A stretch of DNA of 64,000 nt from positions 1 to 64,000 of the forward strand of contig MKSR01000040.1 in NCBI GenBank assembly GCA_001898145.1, given 5' to 3'. The notes below the pieces were generated by a model. That model was not told where the DNA came from and did not search any database. It was given only the letters and a program-made list of their open reading frames with translations. Shown here one piece after another: positions 8,461 through 15,345 of the stretch. The translations under genes were made by a program, and so were the position numbers. Position 1 is the first letter of the stretch, and every line of letters begins with the position of its first letter. Source of the stretch: Dyadobacter sp. 50-39 (lineage in GTDB: Bacteria; Bacteroidota; Bacteroidia; Cytophagales; Spirosomataceae).

Positions 8461-8666
8461 AGACCGCATACCAAAATTTTGGACGTGGATGTGATGTCCC
8501 TCCCACGCCGGAATACGTGGAGGTTTATTTCCTTCAATGTAAGAAGACTAAAGAAGCGGCGCGTGAATTTTACAGGCATTATTCAATGCGGTATTGGCGC
8601 TCTTTGAGCGGAAAAGTCATTCGGGATTGGAAGCGCCTGGCGTGGCAATGGATTTGGAATAGGTGA
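8457..8666 (+). CDS. small mobile-element protein coupled to the HTH gene
   Basis: A 69-residue basic protein. It starts inside the stop of the preceding gene (ATGA overlap at 8457-8460). The pattern TPEYVEVYFLQ near residues 17-27, FYRHYSMRYWR near 38-48 and a C-terminal DWKRLAWQWIWN is shared by small proteins that follow excisionase-type genes on Bacteroidetes mobile elements, and resembles the C-terminal tail of phage replication-organiser proteins. Function is unknown; the small size, many aromatics and basic charge suggest nucleic-acid binding, which is inference. Confidence 0.65.
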   Translation: MKTAYQNFGRGCDVPPTPEYVEVYFLQCKKTKEAAREFYRHYSMRYWRSLSGKVIRDWKRLAWQWIWNR

Positions 8667-8846
8667 GAAAGGGGCAGGATATAAATTTGGGTATTCAAAG
8701 TGCTGGGAGCGGCGACTTGTCAATGGTAAGTTAGAAATAACAATACACCACCTTGATTTTTCTATCCAAATGCGAAGCAAAGTTCAGCTGGCATGTGCGG
8801 TTCCACAGGCCTTTTCTGACGTGTTCTTCTTAAAATCACATGCAAT

Positions 8847-9314
8847 ATGTCTCTAACCCAAGTAGATTTTTTTATTCTTCCGGGAAGCTGTTTGGTCAGC
8901 GATGATAGAAATAACTTCAAACTCGACGAGGAAGGATTGTTTGAAGACGATATTTTTTGGCGTGATTCCAAACCGTCGCCGGAAGTCTTTTTGCCCGTCG
9001 AAGATATCTTGGGAAGATCTCCCTCGTGGCACAATGACCTTATTATGTATGGTTCTCAGGAATCCAACAGATTGCAGGTCTGGGTTGAAGAAAATCTTGT
9101 GGTGTCGGCCTCTTTTCGGATTGATTTTACCGCCAAATACGAAGATATCCTGTGTTCGTTGTTGGAGTTTTTTATATTAAATGGGCTTAAAATCTTGGAT
9201 GGCGAATTGAATGTAGTCGCCCTGAATGTCGAGGCTGTAAACGGTGTGATTGTGAATACAACCCAATACAGATTTTATCGAAACATTGTGAGTGAAGACC
9301 TAGGGAATAAATAA
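8847..9314 (+). CDS. unrecognised acidic protein
   Basis: A 155-residue acidic protein of unknown family. It has no signal peptide or membrane segment. The sequence alternates short beta-like stretches (DFFILPGSC, RLQVWVEENLVVSASFRID, LNVVALNVEAV) with one helix (YEDILCSLLEFFILN), giving a compact alpha/beta appearance similar in style to immunity proteins of contact-dependent or polymorphic toxin systems. No toxin gene is adjacent, so that is only a suggestion. It stands alone on the plus strand, convergent with the next gene. Confidence 0.55.
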   Translation: MSLTQVDFFILPGSCLVSDDRNNFKLDEEGLFEDDIFWRDSKPSPEVFLPVEDILGRSPSWHNDLIMYGSQESNRLQVWVEENLVVSASFRIDFTAKYEDILCSLLEFFILNGLKILDGELNVVALNVEAVNGVIVNTTQYRFYRNIVSEDLGNK

Positions 9315-9332
9315 GGTGGGCGAGAAAGAAAT

Positions 9333-9968
9333 TTAGGTATTACCGAACTCATCGGGTAGAAGGCAAATCGACATTGTCCGCCAGTAAAAATCTAAAAAGT
9401 CTTTTGCATTACACGCTACCCGCATGGCGCGTAAAACATCGTCTGCGCCCAAACAACACCATTCCCACAGCATGGTGTCAAAATTGTATTTAAACATCGG
9501 AGTGGCGACTTCGTTCCTTGCAAGACGTACCAGAGTTTCATTGAGGCCGTACGCAGATAAAAGTACTGCTAGTTTTTGGTGTGTTTCTTCCGTGTATTCG
9601 GTATCAAGAAATGGTTCAAGTAGCCAGCCCCAGACATTATCACGTTTAACTAACGGGATTTGATGTGCTAATGCGAACATCGAAAGGTTTTCAGTTTCTG
9701 TTGCCGGGACGAATATCAATTCGTCGCCCGTCCGTATGGTGAGCGGTCGCGAGGAGATATCTATACTGCTGATCTGATGAGGGAATAATTCCATCGAACC
9801 GTAGACCTTGGAAGGTTGGAAAGGATAATCCTGGATTCTGATTTTATTAGCCTGGATAGAGAATGTCCCTAGCCCGACCATCATTTTCCGGATCTCATCC
9901 CTGGTTGAGGTGAACGGGACATAATCGTTCGGCCAAACGCCAGACAGGTCGTTTCGGTGACTACTCAT
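9333..9968 (-). CDS. unrecognised Bacteroidetes protein
   Basis: A 211-residue cytoplasmic-looking protein of unknown function. The N-terminal half is beta-rich and includes a short segment with proline and aromatics (FQPSKVYGSMELFPHQISSI) and DELIFVPAT near residue 85. The second half begins with VWGWLLEPFLDTEYTEET (about 111-128) and continues as helices. I believe I have seen this general pattern in uncharacterised Bacteroidetes proteins but cannot name a family. It is upstream of no obvious partner; the small gene at 10080-10367 precedes it on the same strand with a 111-base gap. Confidence 0.55.
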   Translation of the reverse strand: MSSHRNDLSGVWPNDYVPFTSTRDEIRKMMVGLGTFSIQANKIRIQDYPFQPSKVYGSMELFPHQISSIDISSRPLTIRTGDELIFVPATETENLSMFALAHQIPLVKRDNVWGWLLEPFLDTEYTEETHQKLAVLLSAYGLNETLVRLARNEVATPMFKYNFDTMLWEWCCLGADDVLRAMRVACNAKDFLDFYWRTMSICLLPDEFGNT

Positions 9969-10079
9969 TTGCTTATGACAAATCTTAGCAAATTGTAAAT
10001 TGTTGGCCAGGCGAGCTTTTCCAACTCTATGTACACCAGATCATTCTGTAAGCGCAAGCCAATCAAGTTGGCGTCATGT

Positions 10080-10367
10080 TTAGAAGTTTCTTTCAAATAC
10101 TACGTCCAATTCGACCTTCTGAATTTCAGAAAGCGCAATGACTTGAGTAAGTCCATTCGAATGAGTTATTAAATTTTTGTTGGAAAGCAGCCACCAACAG
10201 TCGGGACTTTTAAAATAGGCGACAATGATTACCTCCTGGTCGGTCAAGATTAACCGTGAAATGATATGTTCGTGGATCGTTTCGTCAAATTCTTCCCAGA
10301 GCCTCGTCGAGTTGAGGCAGGGTCTATCCCTGACAAATTTTGCTCTGATCGTTGATACCGCTTTCAC
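10080..10367 (-). CDS. unrecognised small protein, PH-like pattern
   Basis: A 95-residue protein. Residues about 35-90 alternate hydrophobic strands and end in a helix-like segment: VIIVAYFKSPDCWWLLSNKN, then a short loop, then VIALSEIQKVELD. This resembles the last strands and helix of small PH-like or YcxB-like domains, where a double-tryptophan strand is followed by LSEI. The resemblance is by eye only. There is no signal peptide. It lies between the macro-domain gene and the unknown gene at 9333-9968, all on the minus strand, but gaps of 80 to 110 bases argue against tight coupling. Confidence 0.5.
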   Translation of the reverse strand: MKAVSTIRAKFVRDRPCLNSTRLWEEFDETIHEHIISRLILTDQEVIIVAYFKSPDCWWLLSNKNLITHSNGLTQVIALSEIQKVELDVVFERNF

Positions 10368-10450
10368 TGGGATTCGGAGAAATTTACATTAAACTCTTTT
10401 CGTGTTTGCCAAAGCCGATAGTAGCCATTGAGGCAGTAACCGTTCCTTGT

Positions 10451-10963
10451 TCATTTCGATAAGCAGGCCTTATAAATTTCGTAATTCTCGTTATCGAAGC
10501 ACACGAAAATGATTTTTTCAATAGTATCGCAGGTTGCCAAAAACTCGGACACGGTTTCAATGGCGATTTTTGCGGCGGCCTCTTTTGGGAACTTATAGAT
10601 ACCTGTACTTACATTCGGAAAGGAGATCGTCCGAATCTCATTCGCAATCGCCAATTTAAGGCTATTGCGATATGCCGCTGCCAACAAGGCGTCCTCATTG
10701 CCGTTACCGCCATTCCAAACAGGCCCAACAGTGTGTATCACAAACTTGGCCGGCAGTCTTCCAGCAGTAGTAATGACCGCCTCTCCAACTTTACAGCCGC
10801 CTTGTTTGGCTCTAATCTTCCTGCATTCTTCCAGTATGAGACTGCCTCCGGCCCTATGGATAGCACCATCAACGCCGCCCCCGCCCAACAGAGAAGTGTT
10901 TGCTGCATTAACGATCGCATCAACTTGAATTTTCGTGATGTCACCTTGTATCACTTCTAACAT
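10451..10963 (-). CDS. macro domain protein, O-acetyl-ADP-ribose deacetylase type
   Basis: A single-domain macro protein of 170 residues, the usual length for the YmdB/MacroD-type group. ADP-ribose-binding motifs are intact: GDIT at residues 7-10, [19 protein letters not shown] around 18-36 (the adenine and distal-ribose loop), and [17 protein letters not shown] around 114-130 (the phosphate loop). Known members hydrolyse O-acetyl-ADP-ribose or remove mono-ADP-ribose from proteins or nucleic acids. Its position next to the integrase on an island is compatible with a role in phage or toxin conflict, but housekeeping copies also exist. It starts with a plain ATG and no operon partner is adjacent. 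Confidence 0.92.
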   Translation of the reverse strand: MLEVIQGDITKIQVDAIVNAANTSLLGGGGVDGAIHRAGGSLILEECRKIRAKQGGCKVGEAVITTAGRLPAKFVIHTVGPVWNGGNGNEDALLAAAYRNSLKLAIANEIRTISFPNVSTGIYKFPKEAAAKIAIETVSEFLATCDTIEKIIFVCFDNENYEIYKACLSK

Positions 10964-11154
10964 GGCTGGTTTACGTTATCCTGGCTCAACACTCTTAACT
11001 GTTGTACACTTTGTCACTCAGTGGTATTCAAATGGTGCAAATACAAAGAAAGTTGTTTTAAACTATCACATGAAGAGATGCGGAAACATTTTGCTACAAT
11101 GGTATCTCTCACTGCGCCCATGATGGAAGCAAAAGCATGTGGTCACACCCGTTT

Positions 11155-11181
11155 AAGCCGCTGACAAAATATCAGCGGCTT
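11155..11181 (-). terminator. hairpin downstream of the integrase gene
   Basis: AAGCCGCTGA (11155-11164) pairs with TCAGCGGCTT (11172-11181) around a 7-base loop. It begins 10 bases beyond the integrase stop codon. No strong T tract follows on the minus strand, so termination efficiency is uncertain. Confidence 0.45.
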
Positions 11182-11190
11182 GCAACATTA

Positions 11191-12486
11191 TTAACTCGAT
11201 ATCGCCCTTAGTTTTCCAGAGTCCGTAAACAGTTTCTGCTTTACCAGAGCCATATGGTCACTGATCCGCTGTTTCCTTACGCGCGCGTAGCGTTGGGTTG
11301 TTCTAATATTCCGGTGACCAAGCATTTTTCCGACGTCCTCCAACGGCACGCCATTATTGAGCATCATGTCCGCAAACGTATGACGGGCAAGGTGTGTATT
11401 CAATGGTCTTTTAATGCCGCAGATCACTGCAAGCTCTTTCAGATAGACATTGTATCGGAAATTGCTATTAACGGGAATGAGCCGGTTATTGACCTTGCAA
11501 TAAGGATGGCCCTGATATTTATCGATCAACTCTTGTACGACCGGCAAGATCGGAACCATTTCGGTAACCTCAGTCTTTCCTCTATCCTTAATCAGCCACT
11601 TTTCACCTGAGCGACCGACCTTCACAATGTTCTCCGGCGAAAGGTTGTACATATCCTGATAGGCAAAGCCTGTAAAGCACTGAAAAATGAATGCGTCGCG
11701 CACTTCACTGATCCGGTCAATGTCGATCTGCTTTTTGTGAATGACCTCGACCTCAAATAGCTCCAATGGCATCACCTCTTTGTTGCCACCCGAGCAAACA
11801 AACCCTTCCAGCGGATTGGAGGCGATGACTTTCTTCTTGACACCCATCTTAACGATCTGTCTTGTCCATTTCACCAGCTTCTTGGCTGTGACCTCAGAAA
11901 GTGGCTCGTCCAGGTGAAGGGTTAAGTAGTCATAAAACTCTTCGGCAAAGCACTGGTCGATCTCGGTCATGTCGATGTCCTTCCGCTGATACCGAAAGCG
12001 GATAAATGCTTCCACCTTCCGTTTCGTCGACCGCCAGTGCCGAAGCGTTCCTTCTGAGCGGATTCCTTTCTTGGCTTTCTTTTCGAAAATAGCAATGAAT
12101 TCATCGAAGGCAGCTAGTAGTGTTTGGCTTAGCCCTGCGGCCTTCTCTGGCTTTGCTTTGGAATGGGACAATGGCAAGCCCAGATAGGCGTTTTTTAGCA
12201 TTGCAGGTGTCACATGGTTAACCTGGGATTGCAGTACTAGGAAATGCTTCTCGATCTCAGCCTGCGCCTGAACGATTCTCAGGTTGATTATCTTGGCTTC
12301 CGCTGTCGTAGCCGTCACCAGCTTGGCATCGCTGTTCCAGAAGTCGGGATGGATCTTTTTGCCAAGGGAAATGTCCGTGTCGGTTCCGTCGATGGTAATC
12401 CTGACATAGATAGGTGCTTTTCCGTCTTTGGAGGCCTTGCCCCGGTATAGCCAGAAAAGTAATGACAGATTTTGTTTGAACTTCAT
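11191..12486 (-). CDS. tyrosine recombinase / site-specific integrase of the island
   Basis: A 431-residue Bacteroidetes-type tyrosine recombinase. Residues about 5-90 form the N-terminal arm-type DNA-binding domain, about 120-230 the SAM-like core-binding domain and 245-420 the catalytic domain. Catalytic residues seen are Lys304, His365, Arg368, His391 and the nucleophile Tyr400. The first catalytic arginine of the classic motif (TGLR) is replaced: the sequence is FTGFAYQDM with Ala275 at that position, as in other integrases of this group such as IntDOT. It is transcribed away from the tRNA-Lys gene and begins 227 bp from the tRNA 3' end, with repeat motifs between. That is the usual arrangement for an element inserted at a tRNA. 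Confidence 0.93.
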   Translation of the reverse strand: MKFKQNLSLLFWLYRGKASKDGKAPIYVRITIDGTDTDISLGKKIHPDFWNSDAKLVTATTAEAKIINLRIVQAQAEIEKHFLVLQSQVNHVTPAMLKNAYLGLPLSHSKAKPEKAAGLSQTLLAAFDEFIAIFEKKAKKGIRSEGTLRHWRSTKRKVEAFIRFRYQRKDIDMTEIDQCFAEEFYDYLTLHLDEPLSEVTAKKLVKWTRQIVKMGVKKKVIASNPLEGFVCSGGNKEVMPLELFEVEVIHKKQIDIDRISEVRDAFIFQCFTGFAYQDMYNLSPENIVKVGRSGEKWLIKDRGKTEVTEMVPILPVVQELIDKYQGHPYCKVNNRLIPVNSNFRYNVYLKELAVICGIKRPLNTHLARHTFADMMLNNGVPLEDVGKMLGHRNIRTTQRYARVRKQRISDHMALVKQKLFTDSGKLRAISS

Positions 12487-12559
12487 GCTCGCACATTTTA
12501 AGGTTGATAATTGTGTCCGTGGAGAACCTTAAATCAAAACCGCCTCAATCAAACATCTG

Positions 12560-12612
12560 ATTCGGTCACCTAATTTACCGAATCCAACAGGTGACCGAAT
12601 AGGTGACCGAAT
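12560..12612. repeat. AGGTGACCGAAT repeats, candidate integrase or regulator binding sites
   Basis: Two exact tandem 12-bp copies of AGGTGACCGAAT lie at 12589-12600 and 12601-12612. A perfect inverted copy (ATTCGGTCACCT) is at 12560-12571, and a partial copy ACCGAAT is at 12577-12583. They lie 74 to 126 bp upstream of the integrase start, where arm-type sites, excisionase sites or an autoregulatory operator are expected. Which protein binds them is not known. Confidence 0.65.
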
Positions 12613-12680
12613 GGATTGGTTCATTATGATTCAGACTGACATGCCTTTTTGCAAAATGTGCTGATTATCAATGCATTTTA

Positions 12681-12709
12681 AACAAAAAAGGCACACTTTC
12701 GTGTGCCTT
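12681..12709 (-). terminator. intrinsic terminator of tRNA-Lys
   Basis: On the minus strand AAGGCACAC (from 12709 down to 12701), a 4-base loop and GTGTGCCTT (12696 down to 12688) form a 9-bp stem, followed by a T tract (12689-12684). It starts 4 bases past the tRNA 3' end. Confidence 0.85.
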
Positions 12710-12712
12710 CTG

Positions 12713-12785
12713 TGATCCCGCTGGGATTCGAACCCAGGACCCATACATTAAAAGTGTATTGCTCTACCAGCTGAGCTACGGAATC
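12713..12785 (-). tRNA. tRNA-Lys (anticodon UUU)
   Basis: The minus strand reads as a complete 73-nt tRNA. The acceptor arm GATTCCG (12785-12779) pairs with CGGGATC (12720-12714) with one G-U pair, and the discriminator is A (12713). The D arm contains GCTCAGCTGGTAGAGC. The anticodon loop is CTTTTAA (12754-12748) with anticodon TTT at 12752-12750, and the T arm contains GGTTCGAATCC. No CCA is encoded. The 3' end faces the island integrase, so this is the likely integration target. Confidence 0.96.
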
Positions 12786-13054
12786 GATCTATATGTTAGT
12801 GGCGCTTTTTCTGACTCTTTGAAACTTTGTGGCCTTCATGAAAACTTAACATTCAGGCTTTTTTTGTTTCGATCTGTCTGCCGCAGCGCCGTATCGTGGT
12901 GCAAAAGTACAATTGGGATTTTATCAAACAAATTTTGAGAGCACTATTTTTTGGACGTAAATGCGGGAATTTTCGCAATTGGCTCAGATTTAGAAATTTA
13001 AATGCCTAAAAAAATTTAAATTTTTTTGATTTCATATCCTGGTAATACGCGGCC
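12786..13054. other. intergenic region with the tRNA-Lys promoter
   Basis: No gene is visible. The tRNA promoter must lie here on the minus strand, but no sequence fits the Bacteroidetes -33/-7 consensus well enough to call. An AT-rich block at about 12950-13035 contains many TTTAAATTT-like runs. Confidence 0.5.
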
Positions 13055-13234
13055 ATGGAAAGGGTAGGAGGTCTGCACGTAAATGCCGTGAACCGTGATC
13101 GCAAGTTAAATCGGGTAAGCCTGAATAAAGATTTACAATTTTTCCGGTTGCTGCTGATAAGGTTGGCTGCGGAGGGGTATAAACAGACAAAATTTATCCG
13201 TCAGTTACTTACCCAACTTCTTCTCAGCTCATGA
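13055..13234 (+). CDS. possible 59-residue small ORF coupled to the sigma factor
   Basis: An ATG at 13055 opens a 59-codon frame whose TGA (13232-13234) overlaps the ATG of the sigma factor gene (13231). The peptide is basic and amphipathic (LQFFRLLLIRLAAEGYKQ). The frame could be a leader for translational coupling or a chance ORF; nothing in its sequence is recognisable, and an AT-rich stretch with no obvious ribosome binding site precedes it. Confidence 0.2.
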   Translation: MERVGGLHVNAVNRDRKLNRVSLNKDLQFFRLLLIRLAAEGYKQTKFIRQLLTQLLLSS

Positions 13235-13812
13235 ATGCAATTACCAAAAAGAACTACCGCACGCTGACCGAACTGGTCAGGGCTTGCCAGAACAACGACC
13301 CTCGCGCCCAAACGCTTTTCTACAACAAATTCCGCACGGAGCTTATGCGTATTTGCGCCCGCTTCGCCCGCACACGCATGGAAGCGGAGGACATTTATCA
13401 GGAGTCGTTTGTGAAGATTTTCAGGCATATCCACGATGTGCAAAACCTGGAATCGATCGAATCGTGGATGCGATCGGTCGTCACACGGACGGCGATCAAC
13501 TACTACCACCGCACGACCAAAAAAGAAGCCTTGCACCATTCGATGGACATGTCGCCGATGGATTTCGAATCAAACGACCATATCTGTATGCTGGACAGGC
13601 TTAGCGCCCCGGTGATCGATGAAATGATCGCACAACTGCCGGAGGGCTACAAGAAGATCGTAAACCTGCACCTGATAGACGGCTATTCGCACATCGAAAT
13701 AGCCCGAAGACTCTCCATTACCGACAGCACTTCACGGTCGCAGCTGCTTCGCGGGCGAAACCTTCTCATGAAAAAATTGAGGAAGCAGGGGATTTCGGGC
13801 TACGAGATGTGA
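13231..13812 (+). CDS. ECF-type RNA polymerase sigma factor
   Basis: A 193-residue sigma-70 family factor with only regions 2 and 4. Region 2 spans about residues 25-95 (ARFARTRMEAEDIYQESFVKI is the core-binding helix pair; VVTRTAINYYHR is the -10-recognition region). Region 4 spans about 130-190 (LPEGYKKIVNLHLIDGYSH, then EIARRLSITDSTSRSQLLRG as the helix-turn-helix). No FecR-type anti-sigma gene or SusC-like target is adjacent, so it is not the classic iron or glycan signalling type. Its regulon and control are not visible. The AlkB-like gene follows 60 bp downstream in the same direction and may be co-transcribed. Confidence 0.92.
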   Translation: MNAITKKNYRTLTELVRACQNNDPRAQTLFYNKFRTELMRICARFARTRMEAEDIYQESFVKIFRHIHDVQNLESIESWMRSVVTRTAINYYHRTTKKEALHHSMDMSPMDFESNDHICMLDRLSAPVIDEMIAQLPEGYKKIVNLHLIDGYSHIEIARRLSITDSTSRSQLLRGRNLLMKKLRKQGISGYEM

Positions 13813-13872
13813 GATTTCAGACTTTTTTGCTGCATTTAGTGTTATGCCTGGGAAACACCGTCAGCAAACTAC

Positions 13873-14481
13873 ATGAAACAATTAAGTCTGTTCGGCTCAC
13901 AGGAGGCCCTGCAATTTCCCGAAGACCTGCTCGAATATTATCCTGGTTTTGTTCCGGCCGCGGAAAGCACGGGGCTGATCCGGAAGTGGATCGCAGAAGT
14001 GCCCTGGCGACAGCAGGTTATGCAGATGTATGGGAAAGAAGTGACAGCGCCCAGGCTCATGGCCTGGTACGGTGCAACCGACCATTCGTACACTTTTTCC
14101 GGCACCCGGTTCGAGCCATACGCCTGGACGGATGAGCTGGCGGATCTCAAACAGCAGATCGAGCATAAAACGGGCTTTACTTTCAATAGCGTGCTGCTCA
14201 ACTATTACCGCGATGGCAATGATTCTGTCGCCTGGCATGGGGATAATGAGCAGGAGCTGGGCCGAAACCCGGTGATCGCTTCGGTGAGTCTGGGGCAGGA
14301 GAGGCGGTTCGAGTTCCGGTACAGACCCGATCATGCGCGCAAGTATGGGCTGACATTGGAAAACGGCTCATTACTGATCATGAAGGGTGATTTACAGCAC
14401 ACCTGGGAACATCGCATCCCGAAGTCCAAAACCGAAAACGGGCCGAGGATCAATCTTACATTCAGAACGATACGCAAATAA
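13873..14481 (+). CDS. AlkB-like 2-oxoglutarate/Fe(II) dioxygenase
   Basis: A 202-residue protein of the AlkB family, which repairs 1-methyladenine and 3-methylcytosine in nucleic acids by oxidative demethylation. The iron ligands are His122 and Asp124 (in WHGDNE) and most likely His180 (in WEHRIPK). The 2-oxoglutarate-binding arginines lie in PRINLTFR at 191-198. The substrate-lid region has the ABH2/ABH3-like pattern (PRLMAWYG at about 60-67, and a tyrosine-rich YYRDGNDS before the HxD motif). Length and motifs are complete. It follows the ECF sigma gene by 60 bp; whether the sigma factor controls it is unknown. Confidence 0.93.
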   Translation: MKQLSLFGSQEALQFPEDLLEYYPGFVPAAESTGLIRKWIAEVPWRQQVMQMYGKEVTAPRLMAWYGATDHSYTFSGTRFEPYAWTDELADLKQQIEHKTGFTFNSVLLNYYRDGNDSVAWHGDNEQELGRNPVIASVSLGQERRFEFRYRPDHARKYGLTLENGSLLIMKGDLQHTWEHRIPKSKTENGPRINLTFRTIRK

Positions 14482-14715
14482 TGGAGTACCTGGCTTAAAA
14501 CGCCTGATTTCGGTTTAAAATCCGTATGTTTTTCCAACGAAACTATGTTAAGACGCATCTACGTAACCGAAGCTTAGATTGGATTATGGCTGCATTGAAG
14601 CCTGCTTAGGAAAATATGTGGCTGTCCAGTAGAAGCGTCGAACTTGCCGGGCCGGATTGCCCTGCACTTCGTTGATAAAAATTCAGTATTTTCATTTACA
14701 TAAACTGACTTGTTT

Positions 14716-15255
14716 ATGAGAACCCGATCGCTTTCAATTTTTCTTTGCAGTTGCCTGCTGGCTGCACTCGTTATGGGCTGTTCCAACGATGAAATCAAGG
14801 TTTCGGACGAGCAGGAAATTTTGTTCGAAGTCAACTACGTGAACTATGCCTGGGGATATCAGAACAGAGGCTATCTGATAGACAAGATGGGCAGGATCAG
14901 AAGATACGAAAACCCGAAGGACTGGAAGTTTGCCTCCCCAGGCCCGTTGACGGCTGCGGAAATGGATGAAAACCTTTCAAAAACGACATTTGCAACCTAC
15001 ACTATACCGCCTGCCGAGCTGGAACAGTATGTCAACGTACTGAAAAAAGTAAGCGATGGTGACTTCACCGATCCGGTGAACAAGATGGCCGATGCGGGCG
15101 CTACAAGTTACTACGTGTACCACTTTGATCCCGGGACGAAGACTTATAGGACGGTCTTGTTGCAGAGTGTGGGAGACACGGACGTTTTCAACCGGGATCC
15201 GGATGCCAAGAGAATAGCCGACTGGCTGGTGACGGTATCTCAAAAATTGAACTGA
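14716..15255 (+). CDS. putative lipoprotein
   Basis: A 179-residue protein from the ATG at 14716; an upstream TTG in frame is rejected because the ATG begins an ideal signal peptide (MRTRSLSIFLCSCLLAAL followed by VMGC). The lipobox cysteine is at about residue 22. The mature part is a small domain of alternating strand and helix with no catalytic motif. Much of it is tyrosine- and aspartate-rich (VNYVNYAWGYQNRGYLID near 40-57). I do not recognise the family. It is followed by a strong terminator and so forms a single-gene unit. Confidence 0.75.
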   Translation: MRTRSLSIFLCSCLLAALVMGCSNDEIKVSDEQEILFEVNYVNYAWGYQNRGYLIDKMGRIRRYENPKDWKFASPGPLTAAEMDENLSKTTFATYTIPPAELEQYVNVLKKVSDGDFTDPVNKMADAGATSYYVYHFDPGTKTYRTVLLQSVGDTDVFNRDPDAKRIADWLVTVSQKLN

Positions 15256-15298
15256 AAGCGGTCGAGGTCGTCTCGCACGAACGCCGTCGACCGCCCGC

Positions 15299-15335
15299 CA
15301 CCCCTGTCTGCTCACGCGGACAGGGGTGTTTAATT
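15299..15335 (+). terminator. intrinsic terminator after the lipoprotein gene
   Basis: CACCCCTGTC (15299-15308) pairs with GACAGGGGTG (15319-15328) around a 10-base loop, followed by TTTAATTTAT. It lies between two convergent genes and may stop both. Confidence 0.8.
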
Positions 15336-15345
15336 TATAGAGCAA

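Larger units (their letters stand above)
12487..12712. other. integrase promoter and probable attachment region
   Basis: The stretch between the integrase start and the tRNA-Lys 3' end. It contains the ACCGAAT-type repeats at 12560-12612 and the tRNA terminator hairpin at 12681-12709. An attachment core would be expected at the tRNA 3' end or terminator. The second copy, which would prove it, is not found in this window and would lie beyond the left edge. Confidence 0.5.
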
